A DNA stretch of 55,851 nt from Gracilibacillus suaedae (GCF_017599345.1 NZ_JAGFVL010000009.1:1-55851); one strand, 5' to 3'; shown: positions 44,153 through 53,853, counted from the stretch's first letter. Numbers and translations: made by a program. Notes: generated from the sequence alone by a model not told the origin.

Positions 44153-45158
44153 CATTACCTTTTGTGACAATTTCCAACTTTACAATGTTATCTTCCTGCT
44201 CAGGATATTTATCTAACATTAAATAATTAAACGCTAATCGTAATGCTAAACTTCCTTGGTATAATGGATCCTGACAAATCGTAGCTGCAACAATATCATT
44301 CTGTAATTGCTGATATATATCTTCACTCATATCATGACCGATGAGGACAGGTTTATCTGTCTCTATCTCTTTCACTATTTTCGCAACATCATCTAATGCA
44401 CCGCACGCAACATAGACACCATCTACATCCAAAATATTCTGCTTTATTTTTTGTAACGATTCATCTATATGCTGATTATCCAATTTAAGCATTTTAACAA
44501 ATTCAACTTGCTTATTTTCGAGAGCAAAAGCTTCGAATCCCCTTCGTTTCTGTTTCATTTGGAAGGTGTCTGCTTCATCAGTAATAATCGCGAATTTCTT
44601 TGATGTACCTGTTAGTTTAACAGCCAACTCGCCCGCTAATCTCCCTGCATCATAATAATCTGCACCTACATAAGAAATTCGCTTACTTGCTGGCGAATCA
44701 TTGTTAAATGTAAAGATCGGAAAATCATTGTTGATTCCTGATTCTATGATACTTGCAAGCGGAACACCATCCGTTGGACAAATTACAAGTCCATCATACT
44801 TTTGAGACTGAATAATGTTTTCAACCACTGCCACCTGTTTATGTATAGTATGAGGAGTTTTGATAATTTCTACATGAAATCCATAGTCCTTAATATCTTC
44901 AATAGTGGTTTTAATCCCAGCTTCTATTTCTTCCCAAAAATACTCTGGATACTCAGGAAACACACAAGCCACTTGTATTGATTTCTTTTTCGCCAAAAAA
45001 CTTGCTGATTTATTCGGCTTATAATTAAGCTCTTTTGCTTTCTCCAATACTTTTTTTCTTGTTTTTGGACTAACACCTCCTCTATTATGTATTACTCTAT
45101 CTACAGTAGCCGTTGAAATATTTAGTTGTTTTGCAATAGTCTTTGCCGTTACTTTCAT
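44133..45158 (-). CDS. LacI-family repressor of the GH31 operon
   Basis: Regulator of 341 residues: LacI helix-turn-helix (TAKTIAKQLNISTATVDRVI) and a ribose/D-galactose-binding-protein-like sensor domain. The sensor half resembles the ribose-binding type (VACVFPEYPEYFWEEI start). It is encoded immediately upstream of the GH31 operon. A perfect palindrome with central GCGC lies on its own promoter and two degenerate copies lie before the binding-protein gene, so it probably controls both units. The effector is likely an alpha-linked sugar. Confidence 0.92.
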   Translation of the reverse strand: MKVTAKTIAKQLNISTATVDRVIHNRGGVSPKTRKKVLEKAKELNYKPNKSASFLAKKKSIQVACVFPEYPEYFWEEIEAGIKTTIEDIKDYGFHVEIIKTPHTIHKQVAVVENIIQSQKYDGLVICPTDGVPLASIIESGINNDFPIFTFNNDSPASKRISYVGADYYDAGRLAGELAVKLTGTSKKFAIITDEADTFQMKQKRRGFEAFALENKQVEFVKMLKLDNQHIDESLQKIKQNILDVDGVYVACGALDDVAKIVKEIETDKPVLIGHDMSEDIYQQLQNDIVAATICQDPLYQGSLALRLAFNYLMLDKYPEQEDNIVKLEIVTKGNAKYYLK

Positions 45159-45196
45159 TTTTTCTCACCAAATTCCTTCATTTACTCTGTTAAACC

Positions 45197-45220
45197 AAAA
45201 TGATGAGCGCTCATCATTTT
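45197..45220. promoter_or_regulatory. perfect 24-bp LacI-type operator on the regulator promoter
   Basis: The half-site AAAATGATGAGC is followed directly by its complement, giving a 24-bp perfect palindrome centred on GC/GC. It lies about 40 bases downstream of the -10 box and upstream of the regulator start, consistent with autoregulation. Confidence 0.8.
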
Positions 45221-45256
45221 TGGACAAAAAACCGCTTTCATATAACTTGTTTTTTT

Positions 45257-45285
45257 AGTCTAATCATTAAACTATCATTTGTCAA
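45257..45285 (-). promoter_or_regulatory. sigma-A promoter of the GH31-operon repressor gene
   Basis: On the minus strand TTGACA (45280-45285) and TAGACT (45257-45262) are separated by 17 bases. Confidence 0.82.
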
Positions 45286-45363
45286 TAGTTTTTTATTGTT
45301 TACACTAAAGCAATTTTCGCATATTGTTTCTTGAAGCTTTACTAGAACTAATACTATTAGTAA

Positions 45364-45406
45364 AGACTGTCTATCAATTTTTACTGAATATATTAATAGA
45401 CAGTCT
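45364..45406 (-). terminator. probable terminator of the redoxin gene
   Basis: AGACTGTCTAT (45364-45374) and ATAGACAGTCT (45396-45406) form a perfect 11-bp stem about 40 bases after the redoxin stop codon. The minus-strand 3' flank is TTACTAA, so the T run is short. Confidence 0.6.
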
Positions 45407-45444
45407 CTTTATAATATTAAATGAAAAATCCTAATTATCTAGTA

Positions 45445-46026
45445 CTAAACCAGATCACACGCTTCTGCCGGCATCCAATGTTCATCTTTACCGTGCCATT
45501 TGATGTTACATCCGATTGGATTGGTTAATGGTGTTGAAATTTCTTCACCAGCCAAATGTTCAGAAAGAGCATTTTCCAAATCATTTACCGTTGCTTTTTC
45601 CGACTCACGTGGATTGTCGAGTCCACGACCAGTATAAACCAACTTACGATTTTGGTCGAATACGTAAAAATGTGGTGTGCGCAATGCTCCATATGTTTTG
45701 GCAACATCTTGTGACTCATCATGTAAATATATCCATGGGAATTTTTTCTCTTCCATCTGTTCTACCATTACTTCAAATGAATCATCCGGTTTTGTATTGA
45801 CACTATTAGAATTGATCCCGACAAACTTAACACCTTGGTCTGTAAATTTTTCGGCAGTTGCTCTTGTCACTTCATTCGATCCAACAACAAATGGGCAATG
45901 ATTACAAGTGAAGAAAACGACCAAAACATTTGCATCATTAAAATCCGCTAAGCTATATGTCTTACCATCTGTTGCAGGAAGCTTAAAATCCGGTGCCTTC
46001 TCACCCAACTCCAACGTAAAAGCCAT
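45445..46026 (-). CDS. thioredoxin-fold redoxin (AhpC/TSA-like)
   Basis: Soluble protein of 193 residues with a thioredoxin fold. The active-site region reads [12 protein letters not shown], giving C41 and C44 in a CxxC motif, and the cis-proline segment is [10 protein letters not shown]. This matches the peroxiredoxin-like thiol-disulfide oxidoreductases common in Bacilli, which act in oxidative-stress defence or thiol exchange. It ends in a conserved cysteine-rich tail ([15 protein letters not shown]). A perfect cre lies 32 bases upstream of the ATG. The physiological substrate is unknown. Confidence 0.9.
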   Translation of the reverse strand: MAFTLELGEKAPDFKLPATDGKTYSLADFNDANVLVVFFTCNHCPFVVGSNEVTRATAEKFTDQGVKFVGINSNSVNTKPDDSFEVMVEQMEEKKFPWIYLHDESQDVAKTYGALRTPHFYVFDQNRKLVYTGRGLDNPRESEKATVNDLENALSEHLAGEEISTPLTNPIGCNIKWHGKDEHWMPAEACDLV

Positions 46027-46057
46027 TAAAAAATTCCTCCTTGTAGTCCTTCTTCAT

Positions 46058-46071
46058 TGAAAACGATAACA
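46058..46071. promoter_or_regulatory. perfect cre box upstream of the redoxin gene
   Basis: TGAAAACGATAACA fits every position of the cre consensus TGWAANCGNTNWCA, 32 bases before the start codon. Confidence 0.75.
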
Positions 46072-46164
46072 AAAGGAGGGGATAGATACAAAGATAACGC
46101 TCAACTGCCTTCTTCTTTTACTGAATGTTCAAAGGATATTCAGTAAACTCACACTTTCTCATTA

Positions 46165-46992
46165 CTAAAAAGGATTATAAAACCGATCCCCATCATGAAA
46201 GGTAATCACCATAGCCACTATAAAAAACACTAAACTAATAATTAAGGTTATCGTATCAACCTTTAATAGCGGTCGGGCGCTATACCAGGTACGTTTTTTA
46301 TGTTTCCCAAAGCTGCGTAACTCCATGGCATTACTGATTACTTCAATCCGATCTAGACTGGAAAAAATTAATGGCACCATAATCGAAATGACGTTTTTTA
46401 GACGTTTTGTTAGTTTTTCATTTTTGGACAAATCAATTCCTCTCGTTTGCTGAACTTGAGCAATGGTACGAAAATCACGCTGGATATCTGGTATATAGCG
46501 TAATGCCAACGATACCGCAATGCCTATTTTATAACTAATACCAACTTTATTAAGAGATGCCGCGAGTTCACTAGGGTGTGTGGTTAGAATAAACAATAAG
46601 GCAGCTGGAATCACGACAAAATATTTCAATGTGATATTAATTTGGTAGAATAATTGCTCCCATGTCAGATTATATCTGCCTGCTCCATCCCAAATCACAT
46701 GACTACTGCCATAGATTTGAACACCTTCTTGGGGCGAAAATACATAAATCGCCACATTATTAAGAGCGAGAAACGCTAAAATAATCATCAATACAAAAGA
46801 TATGTCCTTTAGTTGTATCTTCGATAGTTGGAAGATAACAAGACTTGCAATCAATAACACGAGCAATACCCTTGTATCATAAGTTAGCATAGCTATCGAA
46901 GACCAGATAATAAATACAATCAGCTTGGTGATTCCTGATAGTTTGTGTATTGGTGATGTTCGTTCCATATAACCTAATATATTTACGGCCAT
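46165..46992 (-). CDS. ecfT: ECF transporter transmembrane (T) component
   Basis: Membrane protein of 275 residues of the CbiQ/EcfT family. The two cytoplasmic coupling motifs are seen as SLALRYIPDIQ-type and QTRGIDLS segments (AQVQQTRGIDLS), which dock to the ATPase. It overlaps the ATPase gene by 10 bases. With the fused ATPase and the S component upstream it makes a complete ECF-type vitamin or precursor importer. Confidence 0.92.
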   Translation of the reverse strand: MAVNILGYMERTSPIHKLSGITKLIVFIIWSSIAMLTYDTRVLLVLLIASLVIFQLSKIQLKDISFVLMIILAFLALNNVAIYVFSPQEGVQIYGSSHVIWDGAGRYNLTWEQLFYQINITLKYFVVIPAALLFILTTHPSELAASLNKVGISYKIGIAVSLALRYIPDIQRDFRTIAQVQQTRGIDLSKNEKLTKRLKNVISIMVPLIFSSLDRIEVISNAMELRSFGKHKKRTWYSARPLLKVDTITLIISLVFFIVAMVITFHDGDRFYNPF

Positions 46993-48698
46993 CTTGCTCG
47001 AACCTTTCTATCATAAGAAATAAAGTGATGAACAAACTGCTTTGGATCTGAAATACCTACTTTTACTGCAATGTCAAATAATGAAGTACGCTTTAAGTTT
47101 GCCTTGTCGACTATTTCATCATTTGTTAAAACATCGACGGCGGACTCATCTGCAATTAATCGACCATCTGCTAGTACAATCGACCTTGAAGTGTACTCCA
47201 GCATTAGATGCATATCATGGGTAATGAATAATATAGTTGTCCCATTGTCATTTAGCTGCCGCAAAAATTCCATCATTTCTGTATAATGACGAAAATCCTG
47301 TCCAGCAGTTGGCTCATCCAAGATGATCACATTAGGCTCTAATACTAAAATAGAAGCAATCGTTACTCTTTTCTTCTGTCCATAACTTAACGCAGAGATC
47401 GGCCAATTGCGGAACTGGTACAAGCCACAAACTCTAAGTGTTTGCCAAACTCTTTCCTCTATCTCTTTCTCAGAATATCCGCGATTAACAAGACCTAACG
47501 CAACCTCATCATAGATCATATGTTTGGAAATCATATGATTCGGATTTTGTAAGACAAAACCAATGTGGGTTGCTCTTTCAAATATCGTTTGATTCGTAAT
47601 GTCTTCTCCTTCTAAAAAAATCTGTCCACTATTCATTGTCTCAAAACCACAAATAAGCTTGGACAAAGTAGATTTGCCTGCCCCATTCTTACCAACGATA
47701 CTGACCATCTCTCCCTGCTGAATCGAAAAGGAGATATTCTGTAAAACTAGATCTTGATGGTAACGGAAATTCAAGTTGTTTACTTCCAATACTGGTGCGG
47801 AGACTTCCTCTCTTCCTCGTTCCTTAGACTTGGTATACCATTGCTTTAATTTCATCTGACAGTCATCAGCAATGCTTAAGGTATGCATGTGCTCCAATCC
47901 CATATCTGGCTTAATCATACATCCACTGTACTTCAATACCTTTAAATAAAGAGGTTCACGTATATGTACTTGGTTTAAGACATGAGAGGCTAACAATTGA
48001 TTGGGAGCACCATTAAAAACAACCTCTCCCTCATCGAGCACGATAACCCGATCAAAATCAATATGAAGTGCGTCCTCTAAACGGTGTTCAATCATAATGA
48101 TGGTTTTATTTGTTTCTTCATGAATACGGTCGATTAATTCCATGGCATATTGACCGGTTGCAGGGTCTAAATTTGCAAGCGGCTCGTCAAAAAGCAAAAT
48201 CTCCACTTCCTCATCTACCATAACACCGCCTACTGAGACACGCTGTTTTTGCCCACCAGAAAGCTCATGGATAGAATGATCTAAATGGTGCTCTAATTCT
48301 ACTAGTTCGGCTACTTGTTGAATAGTCTCTTTCATCACGTGCTGAGGAACCTTTTCATTTTCTAATGAAAAAGCGATATCCTCCCCAACATTCATCCCAA
48401 TGAATTGGCCATCCGTATCCTGTAATACCGTACCTACCATTCGAGAAATGGTAAAGATATCTAAGTTTCTTGTATCGCTTCCTTTGATTAGAAGTTCCCC
48501 TTCTATATCCCCTTTATAAGAGAATGGAGCTAGCCCATTCAAACAATGGACTAGTGTGCTTTTTCCTGAACCAGATGGACCTAGAATTAATACTTTTTCA
48601 CCTTGATAAATGGTTACATCGATATTTTTTAAAGTTGGGTCAGTTTGGCTGTAATATTTAAATGTGAAATGATTAAATTCTATTATCGGTTGTCTCAT
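46983..48698 (-). CDS. ECF transporter fused double ATPase (YkoD type)
   Basis: ABC ATPase of 571 residues with two complete nucleotide-binding domains. Domain 1 (about 1-240) has Walker A GPSGSGKST, signature LSGGQKQR and Walker B LLFDEP. Domain 2 (about 300-540) has Walker A GKNGAGKST, signature LSYGQKKR (the second Gly replaced by Tyr) and Walker B IILDEPTAG. The single fused chain replaces the usual EcfA-EcfA' pair. It energises the T and S components encoded on each side. Confidence 0.93.
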   Translation of the reverse strand: MRQPIIEFNHFTFKYYSQTDPTLKNIDVTIYQGEKVLILGPSGSGKSTLVHCLNGLAPFSYKGDIEGELLIKGSDTRNLDIFTISRMVGTVLQDTDGQFIGMNVGEDIAFSLENEKVPQHVMKETIQQVAELVELEHHLDHSIHELSGGQKQRVSVGGVMVDEEVEILLFDEPLANLDPATGQYAMELIDRIHEETNKTIIMIEHRLEDALHIDFDRVIVLDEGEVVFNGAPNQLLASHVLNQVHIREPLYLKVLKYSGCMIKPDMGLEHMHTLSIADDCQMKLKQWYTKSKERGREEVSAPVLEVNNLNFRYHQDLVLQNISFSIQQGEMVSIVGKNGAGKSTLSKLICGFETMNSGQIFLEGEDITNQTIFERATHIGFVLQNPNHMISKHMIYDEVALGLVNRGYSEKEIEERVWQTLRVCGLYQFRNWPISALSYGQKKRVTIASILVLEPNVIILDEPTAGQDFRHYTEMMEFLRQLNDNGTTILFITHDMHLMLEYTSRSIVLADGRLIADESAVDVLTNDEIVDKANLKRTSLFDIAVKVGISDPKQFVHHFISYDRKVRARWP

Positions 48699-48717
48699 TC
48701 TCTACTCCTTTACCTGA

Positions 48718-49272
48718 TTAGGCTTCCTTTGATAAACTATTACCTTTCGTCTGTGTCTTCGCGTATGCAGCAAGTAAGATCGTACCAATGACACCAACAG
48801 AGATAATATTGGAAACACCTGCTACTGCACCTTGAGTAAATACTTTATTTGCCGGTTCTGCATATATAATAATATCTAATAATGGCGCTAAAAGGAACCA
48901 GCCAATTACTTGCACAATCACTTGAACCACATTAAATGAGATAATTTGTTTTGTACCAAATTCTCCATTCTCTATAGCAATTCGGCGTGCAAACAAACCA
49001 ATGAACAGTCCGATAAACAGTGAAACAAAAACCCAACTCCACCAAATAGATCCCCAAAGTAATACGTCCTTCAGTGCATGACCGAGTAATCCAATAAGCC
49101 CTCCGGCGATAGGGCCAAACAATACAGCCATGAATGCTAGAAACGCAACTGCTGTCTCAATATTTGTGTTAGGAATCCCAGTAGGTATCGTTAAAAAACG
49201 TCCCAAAATAACATAAACTGCGGCACCAATACCAATAGCAACAATCGTTCTAATCGATAAATTACTTTTCAT
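48718..49272 (-). CDS. ECF transporter substrate-binding (S) component, UPF0397 family
   Basis: Membrane protein of 184 residues with about six hydrophobic segments and the family hallmarks near the N terminus ([18 protein letters not shown]) and [14 protein letters not shown]. It matches the UPF0397 S components, which bind an unidentified small metabolite and travel with YkoD-type ATPases. Its position after a SAM hydrolase-family gene under T-box control suggests a methionine- or SAM-related ligand, but this is not proven. Confidence 0.88.
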   Translation of the reverse strand: MKSNLSIRTIVAIGIGAAVYVILGRFLTIPTGIPNTNIETAVAFLAFMAVLFGPIAGGLIGLLGHALKDVLLWGSIWWSWVFVSLFIGLFIGLFARRIAIENGEFGTKQIISFNVVQVIVQVIGWFLLAPLLDIIIYAEPANKVFTQGAVAGVSNIISVGVIGTILLAAYAKTQTKGNSLSKEA

Positions 49273-49369
49273 AAATCCCTCTCCTTTTTTGGATTAGTTT
49301 TATTACTAACAAGTTGTATTTTTGTTGAGCCATGGCTGTATTACATCAATTATCAAAATATTCCTACTC

Positions 49370-50227
49370 TTAACTATACACAATTTTAGGTGCTTTGCGT
49401 ACAAAAATTTTCCACTTCTCGCCTGTTTTAATATGATATGCCTTAGCAAAAGATCCTTGATTTAAAGCCACACCAATATTCTCTAAAGAATTGATATATA
49501 GCAGTGGTTCGCCAACCTGTGTATCCGCAAACGACTTACCATATGACATCACGTTTTTATACACTTGTCGAGTATCATCTAAAATCGTTACTTCTAATGT
49601 ATCTCCATAGTCTATCGATGCTCCCTGAAAGTAACGTTTATGAATATTAGTCCATAGATTACCAAAACGGACATCCAATATATCAATCGTCCCCTTAATA
49701 ATACCTCCATCTACCGTCACACTTGGTGTTGAAAGTTTTACTAGCTGATCTACATCCATTTTCGGTCCTACTTTATCAAACGGGATCACATCAGCAGCAA
49801 GTCTTGCCCCTGTGTATGCATACACATCTCTTCCATGAAACGTATAAGATTCATATGACCTTGCCAGCCTGTTTACTTTTTCATCAATTACTCTTGCTTC
49901 ATCAATACCAACTGAATTCTCAATATGGGTAATCGTTCCATTATCCGGTGTGACAATAAAACGATTGTCTTTTGTTCTCACTACGATACTTAAGCGATCA
50001 GAACCTACGCCAGGATCAACAACAGATACAAAAACAGAACCCTCTGGCCAATAGCAAGTTGTTTGGTACAACCGGTAAGATGCCTCCCAAATATTATATT
50101 GCGGTATATCGTGGGTAACATCATATAAATCTAAATTATTATCTACAGTTTTTGCCACTCCGTACATTGCACTTACTGCACCATCACTTGTACCAAAATC
50201 TGATTGAAAAACTAAATGCTTTGTCAT
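49370..50227 (-). CDS. SAM hydrolase/hydroxide adenosyltransferase family protein (DUF62)
   Basis: Protein of 285 residues of the SAM hydroxide adenosyltransferase family, homologous to fluorinase, that can split S-adenosylmethionine into adenosine and methionine using water. Family blocks are FQSDFGTSDGAVSAMYGV, VVDPGVGSDR and VTPDNGT near the N terminus. It is the first gene of a T-box-regulated unit followed by a complete ECF importer. Natural function is uncertain across the family. The context suggests a role in methyl-sulfur metabolite uptake or use. Confidence 0.88.
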   Translation of the reverse strand: MTKHLVFQSDFGTSDGAVSAMYGVAKTVDNNLDLYDVTHDIPQYNIWEASYRLYQTTCYWPEGSVFVSVVDPGVGSDRLSIVVRTKDNRFIVTPDNGTITHIENSVGIDEARVIDEKVNRLARSYESYTFHGRDVYAYTGARLAADVIPFDKVGPKMDVDQLVKLSTPSVTVDGGIIKGTIDILDVRFGNLWTNIHKRYFQGASIDYGDTLEVTILDDTRQVYKNVMSYGKSFADTQVGEPLLYINSLENIGVALNQGSFAKAYHIKTGEKWKIFVRKAPKIVYS

Positions 50228-50290
50228 GTTATTCCTCCTTGAAAATTGTTTATGGGTGAAAGCATTCCTAATGGCCTTATCCTGCCCATT

Positions 50291-50620
50291 AAAAAACGCC
50301 CCTATTGTTCTATGAACAATAAGGGCGTTGATATTATTTTCAACACGGTACCACCTTAGTTTACTGCATACTCACATATACAGTCTTTACAAGTACTCCA
50401 CCTAACAGGCTTTCATACTTTGGTATAGATAACGAGTACCAAATCTCGTCGTCACTTACTTGAGCCATAAATAGACACGTTCAGCACGAAGCTCCAAGGC
50501 CATTTTCAGCATCTGCATTTTTGCTTCTTTTCAGCTACCGAAGCTCTCTGTAAAAAAACGCTCGAAACTTACTTTCCCTTTTCATTGCTTTTTAAATATT
50601 GCTTTACTCAATCTTTAAAT
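50291..50620 (-). promoter_or_regulatory. T-box leader (tRNA-responsive riboswitch) with terminator
   Basis: The transcript from about 50620 contains a T-box stem I with the AG motif CAGAGAGC and GGTAGCTGAAAAG, and the T-box sequence AAGGTGGTACCGTG (50344-50357). A terminator follows: ACGCCCTTATTGTT and AACAATAGGGGCGT with a T run (50291-50329). Uncharged cognate tRNA would stabilise an antiterminator pairing with the T-box. The specifier codon is unresolved; an ATG (Met) and GTG or GTC (Val) are candidates near the 3' side of stem I. Confidence 0.88.
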
Positions 50621-50623
50621 AGG

Positions 50624-50652
50624 ATTATACGAAATATTCACATTGAACGCAA
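50624..50652 (-). promoter_or_regulatory. sigma-A promoter of the T-box operon
   Basis: On the minus strand TTGCGT (50647-50652) and a consensus TATAAT (50624-50629) are separated by 17 bases, placing the start just before the T-box stem I. Confidence 0.82.
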
Positions 50653-50875
50653 GTACTTTTTTGAATTTTTTGATAATTAACATTTAAATACACGTTGATA
50701 CATATTTCATTTATTTCCAACTCTAACCATATTCAAAAAATAATCATTATCTCACATTACAGCTTCGAAAAATTTTATACTAGTAACATTATTTCAGTTT
50801 TACACCCCGTCTATCCCTTAACAAATGGTAAATAATTCAATTATAAGGATAATATATGTAAAAATGATTATTTAT

Positions 50876-50889
50876 AGAAAGCGCTTACG
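50876..50889. promoter_or_regulatory. cre-like box upstream of the pectate lyase gene
   Basis: AGAAAGCGCTTACG matches cre except at the first and last positions, about 100 bases before the pectate lyase start. Confidence 0.5.
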
Positions 50890-50989
50890 TGATATGATTT
50901 AAGTAACCCATACGAAAGGAGGACGGATGTTTTATCGCTTCGGTGTCAGACGTAAGCTTCAAACAATAATGAAAAGGACGTGAGAAAAA

Positions 50990-51988
50990 GTGAAGAAAAA
51001 ATTGCTTAAGTGGTTGTCTTTCAGTCTTTTTGTTACTCTATTATTCTGTTTGTCGTTCCAATCTGTATCTGCAAGTACACCTGATTTCAGTATGACCGGT
51101 TTTGCCACTCAAAATGGCGGTACAACTGGTGGCGCTGGCGGAGATACCATAACTGTTCATACAGGAGACGAGCTTGTTCAGGCCATAAAGGACAAAGAAG
51201 AAAATACACCTTTAACCATTTATGTGGACGGAACAATTACACCAGACAATACGTCAGATAGCAAAATTAATATTAAGGATGTATCAGATGTTTCCCTATT
51301 AGGTGTTGGTACTAATGGAGAACTAGACGGCATAGGCATTAAAGTTTGGAGAGCAGATAACGTCATAATCCGTAATCTCACGATTCATGAAGTACGTACC
51401 GGTGATAAGGATGCCATTAGCATTGAAGGACCATCAAGCAACATTTGGGTGGATCATAATGAACTTTATGCTAGCTTAAATGTGGACAAAGACTACTATG
51501 ATGGATTATTTGATGTAAAACGGGATGCATTTAATATCACTTTCTCATGGAACTATGTCCATGATGGCTGGAAAGCGATGTTAATGGGGTCATCAGATAG
51601 TGACAGCGACGATCGAAACATCACGTTCCATCATAATCATTTTCAAAACCTGAATTCACGAGTTCCTAGCTACCGTCATGGAGAAGGTCACTTGTATAAT
51701 AATTACTTTGAAGGAATTATTGATACAGGGATTAATGCCAGAATGGGTGCTGAATTACTTATAGAAAATAACGTGTTTGAAAATTCAAAAGATCCGCTTG
51801 GTGCTTGGTATAGTAGCTCTCCAGGATACTGGAACGTGTCCAACAACTTATATATCAACAGCACTGGTAGTCAACCAACGACATCTACGACCAATTATAC
51901 CGTTCCATATAACTATACACTTACACCAGTTGAAGATGTGAAATCACTCGTTACACAATATGCTGGTGTTGGAGTAATTCAACCGTAA
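50990..51988 (+). CDS. secreted pectate lyase, PL1 family
   Basis: Exported enzyme of 332 residues that should cleave polygalacturonate by beta-elimination in a calcium-dependent way. The signal peptide ends near residue 29 (SVSAS). The beta-helix contains [22 protein letters not shown] and the [16 protein letters not shown] block with the catalytic arginine. The start is GTG 50990, with AAGGACG some 10 bases upstream. A GGTTGGAGG-like glycine-rich linker follows the signal sequence. It is a single-gene unit preceded by a cre-like box, consistent with catabolite-repressed degradation of plant pectin. Confidence 0.9.
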   Translation: MKKKLLKWLSFSLFVTLLFCLSFQSVSASTPDFSMTGFATQNGGTTGGAGGDTITVHTGDELVQAIKDKEENTPLTIYVDGTITPDNTSDSKINIKDVSDVSLLGVGTNGELDGIGIKVWRADNVIIRNLTIHEVRTGDKDAISIEGPSSNIWVDHNELYASLNVDKDYYDGLFDVKRDAFNITFSWNYVHDGWKAMLMGSSDSDSDDRNITFHHNHFQNLNSRVPSYRHGEGHLYNNYFEGIIDTGINARMGAELLIENNVFENSKDPLGAWYSSSPGYWNVSNNLYINSTGSQPTTSTTNYTVPYNYTLTPVEDVKSLVTQYAGVGVIQP

Positions 51989-51994
51989 CTTGAT

Positions 51995-52043
51995 GAGAGG
52001 GCTGCCCATAAGTCTAAGCATTGACTTTGAGTAGCCCCTCTTC
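51995..52043 (+). terminator. hairpin terminator after the pectate lyase gene
   Basis: AGAGGGCTGC near the start and GTAGCCCCTCT near the end can pair imperfectly, with AAGTC and GACTT pairing inside. A pyrimidine-rich CTTCTTTG run follows. It lies about 10 bases after the stop codon. Confidence 0.6.
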
Positions 52044-52740
52044 TTTGAATTAGCAAGGACAGACTTCCGAAGTTGATTGATTTGTAACGACTTAATGATG
52101 AAAAAAATGATGTTCCTCTATTGGACACGAACTCTCACATTCTTGCTCCTCCTGTCCTTTAAATCGCTTCAATCTGGCACGCACATCAGTTCTCTCACTC
52201 CTCCGGACGAATAAAATAATTGTATACGTCGTTGTATCTGAGCTACCAGTTTAAGCAGAAGGTCACCCACATCCTCCGATTTATATGTAACAGAAATGAA
52301 AAAGAAAAATATCTCTTGAATTGGTATAATGAGATCAACTATAACAACATTCATAACGGTCCAAAAATGGATTACTTTCCATCCCTCTTACTCAATAATC
52401 CAAATTACCCAGAAAACCTTTTAAAAAATAGTCAAATGATTTATACTAAGTACGGAGATAGGCAAAATTACCTGTAATTTAATAAGTGATTTCAGAATAC
52501 ACTTGCTTACTTAGTCAATGGTTATGTGTAACAAACAGTTTTTCATATCAACCTCTTTATTTTTTTATGTGTTAAATTTTTAACAGAAAGAATAGTTAAA
52601 ATAGGAGAAACAATTCAACCTTTTTCCTGTTAACGGATACAAAATATTTTTTGGGAGATAACAATATATAAGAGATGTATATTATTATCGATTTTATGTC
52701 GAATAGTAACGAAAGAATAAACTTAAAGAAGGGATACATT
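52044..52740. other. gene-poor stretch with a decayed coding fragment
   Basis: On the minus strand, positions 52092-52250 form an open fragment of 52 codons without a start. It has a basic part (VRARLKRFKGQ) followed by an acidic, His-rich end. Its codon use looks protein-like, but I recognise no family. Other short frames here lack ribosome sites. The right half, from about 52480, probably carries the promoter of the XRE regulator gene, which I could not place exactly. Confidence 0.3.
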
Positions 52741-53070
52741 ATGAATGAATTAAAAATAGGAGAACAACTAAAGGCATTAAGAAAATCTTTAAATTTAACA
52801 TCACAAGAAGTTGCAAATCGAGTCAATATCTCCCAATCGTATATCAGTCGATTCGAAAATGATCGTTCCGTTCCTGATGTTGAGATGCTAGCAAAAATTT
52901 TAAAAGCACTAGGTACAGACATGACAACTTTCTTTTCTTACTATGAAGATAATCAAAACATTCCGACCGACTTAGCTCAACTCATTGAAATGAGTAAAAA
53001 ATTAACACCAGAGGAACGAATCAAATTAACTGAATTTCTTACAGTATTAAAAAGAACTACATCGAAGTAA
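52741..53070 (+). CDS. XRE-family transcriptional regulator
   Basis: Regulator of 109 residues. A helix-turn-helix domain of the XRE/SinR type fills residues 5-65 (GEQLKALRKSLNLTSQEVA, then VNISQSYISRFENDRSVP). A short C-terminal helical part, likely for dimerisation, follows (LIEMSKKLTPEERIKLTEF). I chose ATG 52741, which is preceded by AAGAAGGG; an in-frame ATG at 52675 lacks a site. Target genes are unknown. Confidence 0.88.
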   Translation: MNELKIGEQLKALRKSLNLTSQEVANRVNISQSYISRFENDRSVPDVEMLAKILKALGTDMTTFFSYYEDNQNIPTDLAQLIEMSKKLTPEERIKLTEFLTVLKRTTSK

Positions 53071-53099
53071 CCGTTCTTACTCAGACGAACGGTTGCTTC
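53064..53099. terminator. bidirectional terminator between convergent regulators
   Basis: GAAGTAACCGTTC (53064-53076) pairs with GAACGGTTGCTTC (53087-53099) with one mismatch, placed between the stops of the XRE and AraC genes. Confidence 0.7.
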
Positions 53100-53118
53100 T
53101 TCAATTTAAAATTCCTCT

Positions 53119-53853
53119 TTACCGATTACGATATTCTTTTGGCGTACAACCAACAATCTTTTTAAATTGAACCGTAAAATAACTTTGACTTTCAAATCCA
53201 CATAAATGCGCAATTTCGACAAATAAATAATCTGAATGTTTGATAAGATATTTCGCTTTATTGATTCGCTCTTCTAAAATATAACTTTGAATATTTTTGT
53301 TTGTCTCTCGTTTAAACAAAGCTGATAAATAGTTGGGATGTCGACCACAATATAAGGCCAAATCATTCAACGTAATCTGCTGAGATAAATGTTCCTGAAC
53401 ATAATGAACAATCATTCGGGATGGTTTACTCAAACCCTTCATTCTATTTTGCTTTATTTTCCTAATAAAGATTAGTAAAATCTTTGTCTCTAATTCGAAA
53501 AATACTTCTTTATCAAAAGCAGTTACTCGATTCTCTATATCTTTGACTGTACTAGTCATTAATAAAACCATTTCGTTTGGATTACAACCTGACTCTATTG
53601 CCGCACGTGTTAAATTAGCTACTAAAACAATTAAATTATTTTTCAGGCTTCTATTTTTCGATGTTGCTAATGTTTGAACAAAGTTCTCACGGTTGTTTTT
53701 TAAAAGTTCTATCGAGCGCATATCTCCATTTCTAAATAACCTTAAAAAATCTGACTCTGTATCAAAACAGTAGTGTATATTTTCATCCAATACATACTCA
53801 TATTGTAGGTTATTACTTCTTCTTGGATTAGAAATATCGCCTGTGTTCTTCAT
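53119..53853 (-). CDS. AraC-family transcriptional regulator
   Basis: Regulator of 244 residues. The last 100 residues carry two helix-turn-helix motifs with the AraC signature (LALYCGRHPNYLSALFKRE and CGFESQSYFTVQFKKIVG). The N-terminal half (about 1-135) has no recognisable cupin motif and contains a helical region (NNLIVLVANLTRAAIESG). It is convergent with the XRE gene. Inducer and targets are unknown. Confidence 0.88.
   Translation of the reverse strand: MKNTGDISNPRRSNNLQYEYVLDENIHYCFDTESDFLRLFRNGDMRSIELLKNNRENFVQTLATSKNRSLKNNLIVLVANLTRAAIESGCNPNEMVLLMTSTVKDIENRVTAFDKEVFFELETKILLIFIRKIKQNRMKGLSKPSRMIVHYVQEHLSQQITLNDLALYCGRHPNYLSALFKRETNKNIQSYILEERINKAKYLIKHSDYLFVEIAHLCGFESQSYFTVQFKKIVGCTPKEYRNR

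Noticed and set aside
46130-46160. ACTGAAT/ATTCAGT hairpin after the ECF T gene
   Set aside because: Short stem without T run; too weak to call a terminator.
52220-52477. plus-strand frame of 85 codons
   Set aside because: No ribosome site, low-complexity Asn/Tyr-rich product, overlaps an opposite-strand relic and resembles no family I know.
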